Assembly (NCBI GenBank): GCA_016699815.1 | Contig: CP065012.1 | Coordinates: 620,001 to 684,000, forward strand | Direction: 5' to 3' | DNA from: Chitinophagaceae bacterium | GTDB lineage: Bacteria; Bacteroidota; Bacteroidia; Chitinophagales; Chitinophagaceae | DNA length: 64,000 nt | Shown: one piece after another, positions 7,426-16,552 of the stretch | Position numbering within the stretch: the first letter of the stretch is position 1 | How the letters are laid out: each line of letters starts with the position of its first letter | The notes under the pieces: generated by a model | What the model saw: only the letters and a program-made list of their open reading frames with translations | Database searches by the model: none | What the model was told of the DNA's origin: nothing | Translations under genes and position numbers: made by a program

Positions 7426-9927
7426 TTAGTCAAATAACTCGCCCTGGTTGCATTTATTTTCTTTAAGCTCCCACTCCATTTCCACGGATTTATTAAAATC
7501 TTCCAATTTTACACCCACCGCTTTCCAGCCGGTAACTTCTACATTTTTTCCAACCTTATATTTAATAGTGTTCACCTGCTGTCCCCGGCCTTTTTTTACT
7601 TTTAATACAGGATCTGCATCCGTGGTTACGGTTTCCAGGCGATTGCCCCTGCCTTCTTTTATAAAATAGAATTTATTATTTAAAGTTGTGGTTTCTATTT
7701 TAAACCTTTTGATGTTAAACTGAAATTTATCATTGTCCAGGTAAACAGCGGTTATAACTTTATCTGCATTAAATTTTTCAATCAGTACTATTTTTTCGGG
7801 GTCAAAGCGTTGTGTAAGCTCCTGCCCTACTATTTCATAATTACCATCGGTATCTATTACCAAAATCCTGTCCTCTGCATCAAACTTACCCAGGTATTCT
7901 CCTTTTTCTTCAATATTCAACCTCCCAAACTTGGTATCGAACCAAAATTTTTTAGCTTCCAATGTGGATCGGCCGGCATCTTTAAATTTTATAGATTTTA
8001 TGGGATATTTTGTTACCTGGTTGCCCATGCTGCCCCGGCCTTTAATTTCCAGTACTTCAAAATAAAACTCAAACTCTTTGTTTCTTGCACTGCAATTGGG
8101 GCTAAGGAGTACTTTCACTACTTCAGCCTCACCATTGGGATTGGCAGAAAAATAATGCACTTTGCTTTTCTCGGTGCCTTTGGTAAGGTTATATTCTTTG
8201 TCCCTGGTTATTCCGGTTACATTAAAACGCTTGGCATAGCTTACGCCGGTTTTTCCATCGGCATAAATCAAATTATAGGTAGTGCGGTCGTCGGTTTTTA
8301 AAAATACCGCAACGTGTAAAATATCTTTTCCAATAAAAACTTTATCGGCAACTTTCACCACCTTCATAATACCCCCTTTGGTAAACGCAATAATATCATC
8401 CAGTTCAGAAACATCCGTTATCAGTACATCTTTCTTTAATCCTGTGCCAATAAACCCATCAGCATAATTGGCATACAATTTAATATTGGCAATAGCCACT
8501 GCTTTGGCTTGTATAATGTCGAATTGTTTAATTTCTGTTTTGCGTTCCCTTCCCTTACCATATTTTTTCAGTAGGTTTTCATAATAGGTTACGGCAAAAT
8601 CTACCAGGTTGCTTAAATCAAATTTTACCTGTTTTATTTCTGCATTTAGCGCATTTATCTGCTCGTTAAGTTCGTCAATATCTAATTTATAAATACGGCG
8701 AACGGGTTTTTCGGTAAGCTTTAAAATATCTTCACGGGTTACGGGGCGTTTCAGTTGTTTTTTAAACGGATCAAAAGCTTTGTCAATTGCAATAATCACC
8801 TTTTCCCAGGTTTCATGCTTTTTTTCCAGCTCCTTATAAATTTTTTCTTCAAAGAAAATTTTCTCAAGGGATGTATAATGTAATTTTTCCTGCAATTCGC
8901 TGAGTTTGATCTCCAGCTCTTTTTTCAAAAGGTCTTTGGTATGGTCGGTGGCAATTTTCAATAATTCATGTACGCTTAGAAATTGTGGCTTTTGATTTAC
9001 AATTACGCAGGCATTGGGAGAAATGCTTACTTCGCAATCGGTAAATGCATATAAGGCATCAATGGTAATATCCGGCGAAATACCCGGCGCCAGTTCCACC
9101 AGAATTTCTACCTTGGCCGCAGTATGGTCAGTAACTTTTTTAATTTTAATTTTTCCCTGATCGTTGGCTTTTACAATGCTATCCATTATTTGTGTTGTAG
9201 TAATGCCATAAGGCACACTGCGAATAACCAGGGTTTTTTTATCGGCTTCTTCAATTGTTGCCCTTACCCTTATTTTACCGCCTCGCAACCCTTCGTTATA
9301 ATTAGCGGCATCTATGCTTCCACCGGTTTGAAAATCCGGCAACAGCTCAAACTTTTTTCCCCGTAAATATTTTATGGAAGATTCTATGAGTTCGCAAAAA
9401 TTATGAGGGAGAATTTTTGTGGCCAATCCCACAGCAATTCCTTCGGCACCTTGCGCCAGCAACAAAGGAAATTTCATGGGTAAGGTTACCGGCTCGTTTT
9501 TGCGGCCATCATAACTCAATTGCCAATCGGTGGTTTTTGCATTAAAAGCCACATCAAGTGCAAACTTGCTTAGCCTTGCTTCAATATACCTTGCTGCTGC
9601 TGCATCATCACCGGTGCGTACATCGCCCCAGTTTCCCTGTGTTTCAATGAGTAAATCTTTTTGGCCCATATTTACCAAAGCATCGCCAATACTTGCATCG
9701 CCATGAGGATGGTATTGCATGCTTTGCCCAATAATATTTGCCACTTTATTAAAACGGCCATCATCCATTTCTTTCATGGCATGTAAAATGCGCCGCTGTA
9801 CAGGCTTTAAACCATCTTCCATTGCAGGCACTGCCCTTTCTAAAATTACATAACTGGCATAATCTAAAAACCAGGTTTTATATTGGCCGCTTACACCGCT
9901 ATTATTTTCTTTTTGTTCACTCATCAT
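7426..9927 (-). CDS. parC: DNA topoisomerase IV subunit A (ParC type)
   Basis: An 833-aa type IIA topoisomerase A subunit, the DNA cleavage and rejoining half of the decatenase. The N-terminus has the breakage-reunion domain (LKPVQRRILHAM near 40; QYHPHGDASIGDAL near 71-84) and the catalytic tyrosine Y114 in AAARYIEARLS. A coiled-coil tower lies near 330-430 and a beta-propeller-like C-terminal domain follows. The canonical GyrA box is not evident, and the N-terminal signature (YKTWFLDYASYVILERAVP) is that of Bacteroidota ParC rather than GyrA. No parE lies next to it. Two adjacent ATG codons (9927, 9924) can serve as start. Confidence 0.87.
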   Translation of the reverse strand: MMSEQKENNSGVSGQYKTWFLDYASYVILERAVPAMEDGLKPVQRRILHAMKEMDDGRFNKVANIIGQSMQYHPHGDASIGDALVNMGQKDLLIETQGNWGDVRTGDDAAAARYIEARLSKFALDVAFNAKTTDWQLSYDGRKNEPVTLPMKFPLLLAQGAEGIAVGLATKILPHNFCELIESSIKYLRGKKFELLPDFQTGGSIDAANYNEGLRGGKIRVRATIEEADKKTLVIRSVPYGITTTQIMDSIVKANDQGKIKIKKVTDHTAAKVEILVELAPGISPDITIDALYAFTDCEVSISPNACVIVNQKPQFLSVHELLKIATDHTKDLLKKELEIKLSELQEKLHYTSLEKIFFEEKIYKELEKKHETWEKVIIAIDKAFDPFKKQLKRPVTREDILKLTEKPVRRIYKLDIDELNEQINALNAEIKQVKFDLSNLVDFAVTYYENLLKKYGKGRERKTEIKQFDIIQAKAVAIANIKLYANYADGFIGTGLKKDVLITDVSELDDIIAFTKGGIMKVVKVADKVFIGKDILHVAVFLKTDDRTTYNLIYADGKTGVSYAKRFNVTGITRDKEYNLTKGTEKSKVHYFSANPNGEAEVVKVLLSPNCSARNKEFEFYFEVLEIKGRGSMGNQVTKYPIKSIKFKDAGRSTLEAKKFWFDTKFGRLNIEEKGEYLGKFDAEDRILVIDTDGNYEIVGQELTQRFDPEKIVLIEKFNADKVITAVYLDNDKFQFNIKRFKIETTTLNNKFYFIKEGRGNRLETVTTDADPVLKVKKGRGQQVNTIKYKVGKNVEVTGWKAVGVKLEDFNKSVEMEWELKENKCNQGELFD

Positions 9928-9973
9928 TATGCAATCTTATGCTATTCTGATTTATTTAGAAATTATTTAGAAT

Positions 9974-10366
9974 TTATCCACTTGTTTCATAAAGCTCCAA
10001 AGGCTGTCCACTTGGGTCATTAAAAAAACTAAAGCGCTTCCCGGTTAATTCATCAAGCCTTATTTCCTGCACTGCTACTTTATTTTTTTTTAAATGTGCA
10101 ACTGCTGCATCCAAATCTTCAACGGCAAAAGCCAAATGCCTTAATCCTTTTGCTTCGGGGAAACTTAATCTTTCTTTTGCATCGGCAAATGAAAAAAGCT
10201 CAATTTGGTATTTGCCATTTACCGACAAATCAAGCTTATACGAATTTCTATTTTGCCGGTATGTTTCCCTAATAATTTTAAACCCTAAAACCTCAGTGTA
10301 AAAATATTTACACTTTTCATAGTCGCCGGCAATAATGGCAATATGGTGAATGCTCATTATATTCAT
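9974..10366 (-). CDS. VOC (glyoxalase/bleomycin resistance) family protein, YaeR/GloA2-like
   Basis: A 130-aa protein made of one VOC domain. It begins SIHHIAIIAGDYEK, with the metal-ligand His of the first beta-alpha-beta unit, has IELFSF in the middle, and ends with GLRHLAFAVEDLD and the acidic ligand in GQPLELYE. These positions match the His/Glu/His/Glu metal sites of small glyoxalase-like proteins of the YaeR group, whose substrates are generally unknown. Its start overlaps the stop of the upstream DUF4260 gene by four bases (ATGA), indicating translational coupling within the cluster 9974-11964. Confidence 0.85.
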   Translation of the reverse strand: MNIMSIHHIAIIAGDYEKCKYFYTEVLGFKIIRETYRQNRNSYKLDLSVNGKYQIELFSFADAKERLSFPEAKGLRHLAFAVEDLDAAVAHLKKNKVAVQEIRLDELTGKRFSFFNDPSGQPLELYETSG

Positions 10367-10719
10367 GTGCCTTTACCTATTGTGCCCAGGTGTGTAACAT
10401 TAAATCCGTCAAAATATTTTAAACCAAAGCCCAAAAACCTATCTAGCGATGAATGGCCAAAAATTACAACGGCCATCAACAACAAATAATCGGATGGAAA
10501 AAAATAACAAATAAAAACCAGGGTAATAGCTACGGCTTTATGGTGAAAAAAATTGTAACAAATTGCGCCTGTTTTTTTATTCAGCAAATAGCCCAGCATA
10601 CTGATGTCGGGCCCAATGAGCAATAATACATACCAGTACCATTCTGCATGCAAAAAAGGTAAAAAATAAATACTCATGAGCAGCATTGCCAATTCTTCCA
10701 GTTTTAAACTCCATTTCAT
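10363..10719 (-). CDS. DUF4260 family membrane protein
   Basis: A 118-aa protein with about four hydrophobic segments. Family features seen are the N-terminal LEELAMLLMSIYF, GPDISMLGYLLN near 35, the conserved His pair at FHH, and the C-terminal pattern HSSLDRFLGFGLKYFDGFNVTHLG. The DUF4260 family is made of small integral membrane proteins without an assigned function. Its start overlaps the DUF1835 stop by one base (TAATG) and its own stop overlaps the VOC gene start, so the three are almost certainly translated from one mRNA. Confidence 0.85.
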   Translation of the reverse strand: MKWSLKLEELAMLLMSIYFLPFLHAEWYWYVLLLIGPDISMLGYLLNKKTGAICYNFFHHKAVAITLVFICYFFPSDYLLLMAVVIFGHSSLDRFLGFGLKYFDGFNVTHLGTIGKGT

Positions 10720-11540
10720 TAAGCGGTAATTGCTGTTTTGGTTTTTACTTCAAAATCCTTCATGGTTCCCAGTTTTCCCTGCACATCATAAATTTCTCCT
10801 GCAATCAATGTTTTCAATCGCCAAAGCAGGTAAGCATCGCCGGTTACATATTTTGCTTTATGCAAATACTGGTGAATAATTTTAGATGCTTTTTGCCAGT
10901 CTTTAGAAATAAATTTCTTAAGGTCGTTGTCGAAAAAATCATAGTTCTGCTGAACTAATTTTTTTCCGCCTTCAAGTACTCTTACGCCAAAACCTTCCCT
11001 GCAAATTTTGTTCCATTCGTCGGTATCCACTTCAAATTCACTTATGGTAATCTCCCTGGCCATTCTTTTGGCTTTCAAAAATTCTTTTGCAGGTATTTGG
11101 TGCAGCCAGTTGGGATAAAATATCTGGCCTTTATCATTAAAAAAAGGCAGGTTGTTTAAATATAAAATAAAAACACGGCTTTGAAATTCCCTTACATAAT
11201 TGAGCAGCCAGTAATAGCCGCAAATATCGTGGCCATTTTGTGCAGCCCAAATCCAAATTACTTCATTTTCATCCTGATGCATTTTCTCTATTAGGTAATT
11301 TGCGGTTTTTTGATCATCTACTTCGCCGCTTCCTGCTTTGCCGGCATAGTCGCCATCCTCCAGTACAGTTCTCCACCACTGCCGCCTATCTTCCATACCG
11401 TATGTTTCATAAATATTATCCAACGGACCCACGGCATAATCGTCTTTTACTAAAATTACGTTACCGGCAAGGCTTTCGTCCATTCCAATTGCCTCATTCA
11501 AAACAGTTACATCTGCTTCGTTAAATACTATATGCATCAT
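10719..11540 (-). CDS. DUF1835 domain-containing protein
   Basis: A 273-aa soluble protein. Residues 2-125 match the DUF1835 domain: HIVFNEADVTVLNEAI at the start, the conserved DDYAVGPL near 34-41, and a middle strand EVIWIWAAQNGHDICGYYWLL. The C-terminal half, with WRLKTLIAGEIYDVQG near the end, corresponds to the DUF3658 region often paired with DUF1835. The biochemical role is not established. It lies 13 bases after the EVE gene and one base into DUF4260, in the middle of a four-gene cluster. Confidence 0.82.
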   Translation of the reverse strand: MMHIVFNEADVTVLNEAIGMDESLAGNVILVKDDYAVGPLDNIYETYGMEDRRQWWRTVLEDGDYAGKAGSGEVDDQKTANYLIEKMHQDENEVIWIWAAQNGHDICGYYWLLNYVREFQSRVFILYLNNLPFFNDKGQIFYPNWLHQIPAKEFLKAKRMAREITISEFEVDTDEWNKICREGFGVRVLEGGKKLVQQNYDFFDNDLKKFISKDWQKASKIIHQYLHKAKYVTGDAYLLWRLKTLIAGEIYDVQGKLGTMKDFEVKTKTAITA

Positions 11541-11553
11541 TATTTATAAAATT

Positions 11554-11964
11554 TTATTTTTCGCCGGCGATAGATAAAATAATTTTCCATTCTTCACTAC
11601 TAACCGGCTGTACCGATAAACGGCTAATGCGTACCAGCGCCATGTTCAACAACTTTTTATTGGCTTTTACCTGCGCCAGGGTAACAGGGTTTTTTAATTG
11701 TTTCACCGGTTTTACATCCACCGCTACCCAGGCATCGCTATCAGCAGTTGGGTCAGTATAAAACGCTTTGTCCACTTTTGCAATACCTACAATTGCCGTA
11801 TCATCGTTACTATGATAAAAAAATACTTCATCATTTTTTTTCATGGCTTTTAGATGGATGCGTGCTGCGTAATTGCGTACGCCATCCCACATGGTTTTTT
11901 TATCTTTAACCAATTGATCCCAACTGTATACAGAGGGTTCAGATTTTATAAGCCAGTAATTCAT
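11554..11964 (-). CDS. EVE domain protein (modified-base reader)
   Basis: A 136-aa protein that is a single EVE domain, a PUA-like fold. It starts with the diagnostic NYWLIKSEPSVYSWDQL, followed by WDGVRNYAAR, then DEVFFYHSN and VGIAKV. EVE domains of this thymocyte-nuclear-protein type bind modified bases such as 5-methylcytosine derivatives and occur in prokaryotes as standalone proteins of this length or fused to restriction nucleases. No nuclease is nearby. It is the first gene of the VOC/DUF4260/DUF1835/EVE cluster. Confidence 0.9.
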   Translation of the reverse strand: MNYWLIKSEPSVYSWDQLVKDKKTMWDGVRNYAARIHLKAMKKNDEVFFYHSNDDTAIVGIAKVDKAFYTDPTADSDAWVAVDVKPVKQLKNPVTLAQVKANKKLLNMALVRISRLSVQPVSSEEWKIILSIAGEK

Positions 11965-12002
11965 ACTGTAAAAATACTATTTAGTTTCAATGCTTTATTT
12001 GC

Positions 12003-12722
12003 TTACCATCCGCTTGCAAGCACATCGGCAATATGCATGGTTTTAAGCGGAGTATTATTTTTTTTAATTACGCCATCAATATGCATCAGGCAACTGGAAT
12101 CGGTTGAAATGATGCATTCTGCGCCTGTAGCCAAAGCATTGGTAATTTTTTGCTGTGCCATGGCAACAGAGATTGGTTCGAATTTTACTGCAAATGTGCC
12201 ACCAAAACCACAGCAGGTTTCGTTGTCGTTCATTTCTGTGAGATGCAAACCTTTTACATTAGCAAGCAATTTACGTGGCCCTTCTTTAATATTACATTCC
12301 CTCAATGCAGCACAACTATCGTGGTAAGTTGCTTTTACATTTAGCGTTGCGTCAAAATCATCCTGCTTCAAAACCAGGATTAAAAATTCGGTAAATTCAT
12401 AAATTCGTTTCCCTATGTTATTGGCTTCATTTTTTTGTGTGGTATCGTTAAATACCTGCGGAAAATAATTTCTTACAAAGCCAACGCAACTTGCGCTGGG
12501 GGCAACTATAACATCGGCGGTATTAAAATCGTATAAAAATTTTTTAGCAACACTGCTGCACTCATTTACAAAACCAGCATTAAAAGCGGGCTGGCCACAG
12601 CAGGTTTGATTTGGGTTGTACAACACTTCGCACCCTGCTTTTTCCAATACTTTTACCATACTGAAAGCCGTTTGCGGATAGAGCTGATCAATAAAACAGG
12701 GAACAAAAAGCTGAACTCTCAT
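12003..12722 (-). CDS. lutA: CCG-domain (Fe-S) oxidoreductase, LutA/YkgE type
   Basis: A 239-aa protein with two cysteine-rich CCG domains. The first carries FVPCFIDQLYP (near 9-19) and NQTCCGQPAFNAG (near 38-50); the second carries YHDSCAALRE (near 130) and NETCCGFGGTFAVKF (near 176). This matches LutA/YkgE, one of three proteins (LutABC) for L-lactate oxidation; related CCG subunits also occur in glycolate oxidase and heterodisulfide reductases. No lutB or lutC is visible within the window, so partners must be elsewhere. Confidence 0.87.
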   Translation of the reverse strand: MRVQLFVPCFIDQLYPQTAFSMVKVLEKAGCEVLYNPNQTCCGQPAFNAGFVNECSSVAKKFLYDFNTADVIVAPSASCVGFVRNYFPQVFNDTTQKNEANNIGKRIYEFTEFLILVLKQDDFDATLNVKATYHDSCAALRECNIKEGPRKLLANVKGLHLTEMNDNETCCGFGGTFAVKFEPISVAMAQQKITNALATGAECIISTDSSCLMHIDGVIKKNNTPLKTMHIADVLASGW

Positions 12723-12809
12723 AGCTGCAAATTAGGTGAAAATAAAATTAAAACAGGAACGAAAAGGCACAAGATGTAAACAACCTGTTGAAAGAAAGTG
12801 TTGGTAAAA

Positions 12810-13307
12810 TTATTGCACGGGCTTTTTTTGGAACGATTCATTTAAACTTATCATTTTTAGTGCGGTAGCTGCAGCTTCTTCGCCTTTGTGGCCATGCTTA
12901 CCACCAATGCGTTCCTTTGCCTGCCTTAAGTTATTTACTGTAAGCACCCCAAAAATTACAGGCACAGGAAGCGTAATATTTAATTGGGTAATACCATTGG
13001 TAATGGAAGTGCACACATAATCAAAATGCGGTGTATCGCCTTTTATTACGCAGCCCAATGCAATAAAAGCATCAGGCTTTTTCGACATTTTATTCCAATA
13101 GCTGTTTATGGCAAAAGGTATTTCCACGGCGCCGGGCACTTCAACCAAAATATATTTTACTTTCTTATTTGCTAATATTTTTTTTGCGCCGGCAAGCAAC
13201 TCATTTACCACAGACTGGTTCCATGCGGTATATACTATTACAACAAAGGCACTGGCTTTTACGCTGGTGCCTCTGGTTTCAAAAATGTTTTTTGATGATT
13301 GTGCCAT
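12810..13307 (-). CDS. ribH: 6,7-dimethyl-8-ribityllumazine synthase
   Basis: A 165-aa RibH, which condenses 5-amino-6-ribitylaminouracil with dihydroxybutanone phosphate in riboflavin synthesis and assembles into shells. Seen are AWNQSVVNELL near 29, VEVPGAVEIPFAIN near 56 (substrate loop), ALGCVIKGDTPHFDYV near 85-100 with the catalytic His, and the C-terminal GGKHGHKGEEAA, equivalent to the usual GNKG segment. Its ATG overlaps the stop of the TPR gene by one base (TAATG), so the two are translationally coupled. Confidence 0.95.
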   Translation of the reverse strand: MAQSSKNIFETRGTSVKASAFVVIVYTAWNQSVVNELLAGAKKILANKKVKYILVEVPGAVEIPFAINSYWNKMSKKPDAFIALGCVIKGDTPHFDYVCTSITNGITQLNITLPVPVIFGVLTVNNLRQAKERIGGKHGHKGEEAAATALKMISLNESFQKKPVQ

Positions 13308-14044
13308 TATTTAATTACACCCAGTTTTGCCAGGTGTTTGTCAATTTCTCCGCTTACAGCTGCATTATTTGTTGGGTATTTATCCTGCACCTGTGTGTAC
13401 AAATCTATTGCGTCTTTATTTTTTCCTAAAGATTCTGCATAAGCAGCAGCAAGGAGCAAAGCATCTGCAGCAAAGGTTTCATCTTTGGAATTTACCGAAG
13501 CGCCTTTTTTGTAATAGTTTAAGGCTTCATCGCTGTTCTTTTTTTCAGCATATGCATGGCCCAGCATTACATAAGCCCTGCTTTCTACCTGTGTTGCGCC
13601 ATGGCCGTTAAATTCTTTCAGGTATTTTATGGCTTTGTCGAATTCTTTTATTTGCAAATAAGCAGCGCCGGTCATGTATGCCGCAAGGTTTGCCGCCTGC
13701 GTACCGCTGTAACTGTTTTGTATTTTCAAAAGGCCAGTTACGGGCTGGCCTTCCAATACACCGCCATTCAATAATATATTTACAGAATCTTTATTAAATC
13801 CTGCAGATGCCATTTTATCAAAAAGTTTTTGTGCCGGAAAAATGGTTTCAGCGGCCTTGAGTTCTTTGGGCTCTTTTACAAAAGTTTTATAAATAAAATA
13901 GCCTGCAATTGCCAAAATAATTGCCGAGCCAATATAAATAATTGGCTTGCTGTATTTATCCCAAAAGCCCAATACTTTTACAAGGGCTTCGTTCTCTTCA
14001 TGATGCGTAACAGTTGTTGCTGTTGCTGGTTTATTTAATGACAT
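13307..14044 (-). CDS. TPR-repeat membrane-anchored protein
   Basis: A 245-aa protein. After a polar N-terminus (residues 1-33) comes one membrane helix (PIIYIGSAIILAIAGYFIY, about 35-53) and then a long region with tetratricopeptide repeats, for example AYLQIKEFDKAIKYL, VMLGHAYAEKKNSDEALNYY and LGKNKDAIDLYTQV. The layout resembles YfgM-type proteins, which have a single N-terminal helix and periplasmic TPRs and act at the Sec translocon or in envelope stress. The gene is co-translated with ribH; a functional link is not evident. Confidence 0.8.
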   Translation of the reverse strand: MSLNKPATATTVTHHEENEALVKVLGFWDKYSKPIIYIGSAIILAIAGYFIYKTFVKEPKELKAAETIFPAQKLFDKMASAGFNKDSVNILLNGGVLEGQPVTGLLKIQNSYSGTQAANLAAYMTGAAYLQIKEFDKAIKYLKEFNGHGATQVESRAYVMLGHAYAEKKNSDEALNYYKKGASVNSKDETFAADALLLAAAYAESLGKNKDAIDLYTQVQDKYPTNNAAVSGEIDKHLAKLGVIK

Positions 14045-14086
14045 TTTTCTTTGTTTATTATACTGCCTTTAAAAAAAGGCAAATGA

Positions 14087-15079
14087 TTAATCGGTTATAA
14101 ATGGATAATCTTCCTGTGTTAACACATCTTTAAGCAGTTCGTCATCCAAAGGCCAGGGGCTTTCTTCAGAAAATTTTACGCTTTCTTCTACTTCAGCTTT
14201 TACCCTTTCGTTAATGGCTTCAATTTCTTTTTCGCTTACTTTATGCGTTTTGGTAAGTATGGAAAGTACATGCTCAATTGGGTCTTTTTCTTTGTATGAT
14301 TCCAACTCTTCTTTAGTACGGTACTTTTGAGGGTCGCTCATGCTATGACCTTTATAGCGGTAAGTTTTTATTTCCAGCAAAGTAGGCCCACCTTTTTCCC
14401 TTGCCCTGTTTACTGCCCGTAACACGCCGTCGTGTACTGTTTCCGGGCTCATGCCATCTACTGCATCGCCGGGCATTTCATAGGCATCTGCAAGTTTATA
14501 AATATCCAGTACATTGCTGGTTCTTTCTACCGAAGTTCCCATGGCGTAGTTATTATTTTCGCAAATAAAAACTACAGGCAGTTTCCACAGCATGGCCATA
14601 TTAAAAGTTTCGTGCAGCATTCCCTGGCGTGCAGCGCCATCTCCAAAAAAGCAAAGCACTACGTTTTGTGTGCCTTTGTATCTTTCTGCAAATGCAAGCC
14701 CTGCGCCAGTACCAATTTGTGCGCCTACAATACCATGGCCGCCATAAAAATTTTCTTTTAAACCAAAAAAATGCATGCTACCGCCTTTGCCTTTGCTGCA
14801 ACCGGTTGCTTTGCCGTATAATTCGGCCATACAAGATTTTGCAGAAACACCTTTGGCTATTGCCAATGCATGATCACGGTAAGCGGTAATAAATTTATCA
14901 TCTGGGTTCGTGGCCGTCATGCAACCTGCAGCTACTGCTTCCTGGCCAATATATAAATGACAAAACCCCCGTATTTTTTGCATACCATAAAGCTGGCCTG
15001 CTTTTTCTTCAAAGCGGCGCAACAAGAGCATCAATTCGTACCAATAGAGATAAGTATCTTTTGAGAATTTTGTAGCCAA
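14087..15079 (-). CDS. pdhA: Pyruvate dehydrogenase E1 component, alpha subunit
   Basis: A 330-aa thiamine-diphosphate-dependent E1 alpha subunit, which decarboxylates pyruvate with the beta subunit and passes the acetyl group to lipoyl-E2. Seen are HLYIGQEAVAAG near 42, the pyrophosphate-binding GHGIVGAQIG, the GDG-containing TPP motif FFGDGAARQG near 144, and the regulatory-loop-like YRYKGHSMSDP near 240. Length and motifs fit the alpha-type E1 of a two-subunit complex. No pdhB or E2 gene is adjacent, which is common in Bacteroidota. A TATATTTG element precedes it. Confidence 0.94.
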   Translation of the reverse strand: MATKFSKDTYLYWYELMLLLRRFEEKAGQLYGMQKIRGFCHLYIGQEAVAAGCMTATNPDDKFITAYRDHALAIAKGVSAKSCMAELYGKATGCSKGKGGSMHFFGLKENFYGGHGIVGAQIGTGAGLAFAERYKGTQNVVLCFFGDGAARQGMLHETFNMAMLWKLPVVFICENNNYAMGTSVERTSNVLDIYKLADAYEMPGDAVDGMSPETVHDGVLRAVNRAREKGGPTLLEIKTYRYKGHSMSDPQKYRTKEELESYKEKDPIEHVLSILTKTHKVSEKEIEAINERVKAEVEESVKFSEESPWPLDDELLKDVLTQEDYPFITD

Positions 15080-15098
15080 GGCCTGGTTTTTTAGGCTG

Positions 15099-15106
15099 CA
15101 AATATA
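15099..15106 (-). promoter_or_regulatory. -7 promoter element (TATATTTG) for pdhA
   Basis: The minus strand reads TATATTTG, a full match to TAnnTTTG, 20 bases upstream of the pdhA ATG. This places the predicted transcription start about 10-15 bases before the gene. Confidence 0.5.
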
Positions 15107-15223
15107 GGGGAAAACTTTGAGCCTTTCAACTGCTATTGCGTAAGGTTTTTTAGCAATAAAACTGCTTTTTATGGGTAAATACCGTAATTTTTTACAGTGA
15201 TTTGAAACTATCTTGCAGCCGCA

Positions 15224-16312
15224 ATGCTCCTGCTTAAAAAAATTATATTAACGCATTTTAAAAATTATGAAATAAAGCAATTTGATTTTGCCCAAAATAT
15301 TGCAGGTATTTGCGGGCCAAACGGTGCGGGAAAAACCAATCTTTTAGATGCCATTTATTATTGTTGCTTTACCAAAAGTTATTTTTCGGGCACCGATGCT
15401 TTAAATATCGGCTTTGGCAAAGAGGGTTTTAGGCTGGAAGCTTTTTTTGAAGAATACGGCATTGCTTTTACCGTAAAATGCATTCACCGGGGAAATAAAA
15501 AAGAATTTTTTTTAAATGATGTGCCATATGAAAAATTATCAAAGCATATTGGCCGTTTTCCAGCGGTAATGGTTGCGCCAGATGATACCGGGCTTATTAG
15601 TAACGGAAGTGAAGAACGACGGAAATATTTAGATATCCTCATAAGCCAGGTAGATGCAGAATACCTGCAGCAGTTAATGCAATACAATAAAATTTTACAG
15701 CAGCGCAACAGCTTTTTAAAATCTGCAGCTGTTGAACATGCAATTGATTTTTCACTACTGGATGTACTGGATATGCAACTGGCCAAACCGGCAAAATATA
15801 TTTTTACAAAAAGGTCGCAGGTATGTGAGGAATTGATACCGCTCATAGTACAATTTTATCATCAACTTGCCGGCAATAACGAAGTGATAAGCTGTCGCTA
15901 TGAAAGCAACCTCCATTTTTCTACCATGGAAGATTTACTGATAAAAATGAGGCAGCGGGATCGGCTCCTGCAACGCACCAGCGCCGGCATACACAAAGAC
16001 GAATTAGGTTTTGAAATCAATAAACATATTTTTAGAAATACCGCATCGCAGGGCCAGCGTAAAACTTTATTGTTTGCTTTAAAACTGGCCGAGTACGAGC
16101 TCCTTAAAAAAAATAAAGGCATAGCGCCACTATTATTACTGGATGATGTTTTTGAAAAATTAGACCAAAACAGGATGCATAATTTATTGCATTGGGTTTG
16201 CAGCAACAACAAAGGCCAGGTACTCATTACCGATACCCATAAACAACGTATGGAAAATTCATTTGCAAAACTTCAAATTGAACATCAAATAGTTGAATTA
16301 TATATGCTATAA
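15224..16312 (+). CDS. recF: DNA replication and repair protein RecF
   Basis: A 362-aa SMC-like ATPase that helps load RecA at gaps with RecO and RecR. The Walker A motif GPNGAGKTN is at 31-39, the ABC signature region is SQGQRKTLLFALKLAE near 285, and Walker B is LLLLDDVFEKLD near 305. The length is typical. It is transcribed away from pdhA with a TATCTTGC sequence just upstream. In many Bacteroidota recF is followed directly by a DUF721 gene; here 7.3 kb of surface-protein cassettes separate them. Confidence 0.95.
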   Translation: MLLLKKIILTHFKNYEIKQFDFAQNIAGICGPNGAGKTNLLDAIYYCCFTKSYFSGTDALNIGFGKEGFRLEAFFEEYGIAFTVKCIHRGNKKEFFLNDVPYEKLSKHIGRFPAVMVAPDDTGLISNGSEERRKYLDILISQVDAEYLQQLMQYNKILQQRNSFLKSAAVEHAIDFSLLDVLDMQLAKPAKYIFTKRSQVCEELIPLIVQFYHQLAGNNEVISCRYESNLHFSTMEDLLIKMRQRDRLLQRTSAGIHKDELGFEINKHIFRNTASQGQRKTLLFALKLAEYELLKKNKGIAPLLLLDDVFEKLDQNRMHNLLHWVCSNNKGQVLITDTHKQRMENSFAKLQIEHQIVELYML

Positions 16313-16339
16313 ATTTTTTTTTATAAAAAATAAAAAGAC

Positions 16340-16347
16340 TACTTTTA
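16340..16347 (+). promoter_or_regulatory. Possible -7 element (TACTTTTA) for cassette copy A
   Basis: TACTTTTA fits the relaxed form TAnnTTTA and lies 32 bases before the ATG at 16380. It sits in the 67-base gap after recF, so cassette A could have its own promoter. Confidence 0.35.
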
Positions 16348-16379
16348 GTAGGCAATTTAACAACTAAAAATAAAATAAT

Positions 16380-16552
16380 ATGAAAACAATTAGCACTTTT
16401 TTTACTTGCAGTTTTTTGCTACTACTTTTTGCAGGTTTTACAGAAGTTAAAGTGCAACATAGTAAGCTTTCATTTGTTTCTACTTTTTACAACAACGGAA
16501 CTATTACAATCCCTTATGTTGAAATATCGGATAATAACGGTTCGGATAACGC
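16380..16552 (+). repeat. 5' conserved block of cassette, copy A
   Basis: This 173-base block begins exactly at the ATG of the small secreted gene and differs from 20048-20220 at three positions by eye. The bases before the ATG show no similarity between copies, and similarity drops sharply after the block. Confidence 0.9.

Noticed and set aside
7810..8301. A 163-aa plus-strand open frame
   Set aside because: It is antisense to the C-terminal domain of parC and Phe/Ile-rich as expected for a shadow frame.
14064..14081. A hairpin after pdhA as terminator
   Set aside because: The T-run lies inside the loop rather than after the stem, so it does not have terminator form.
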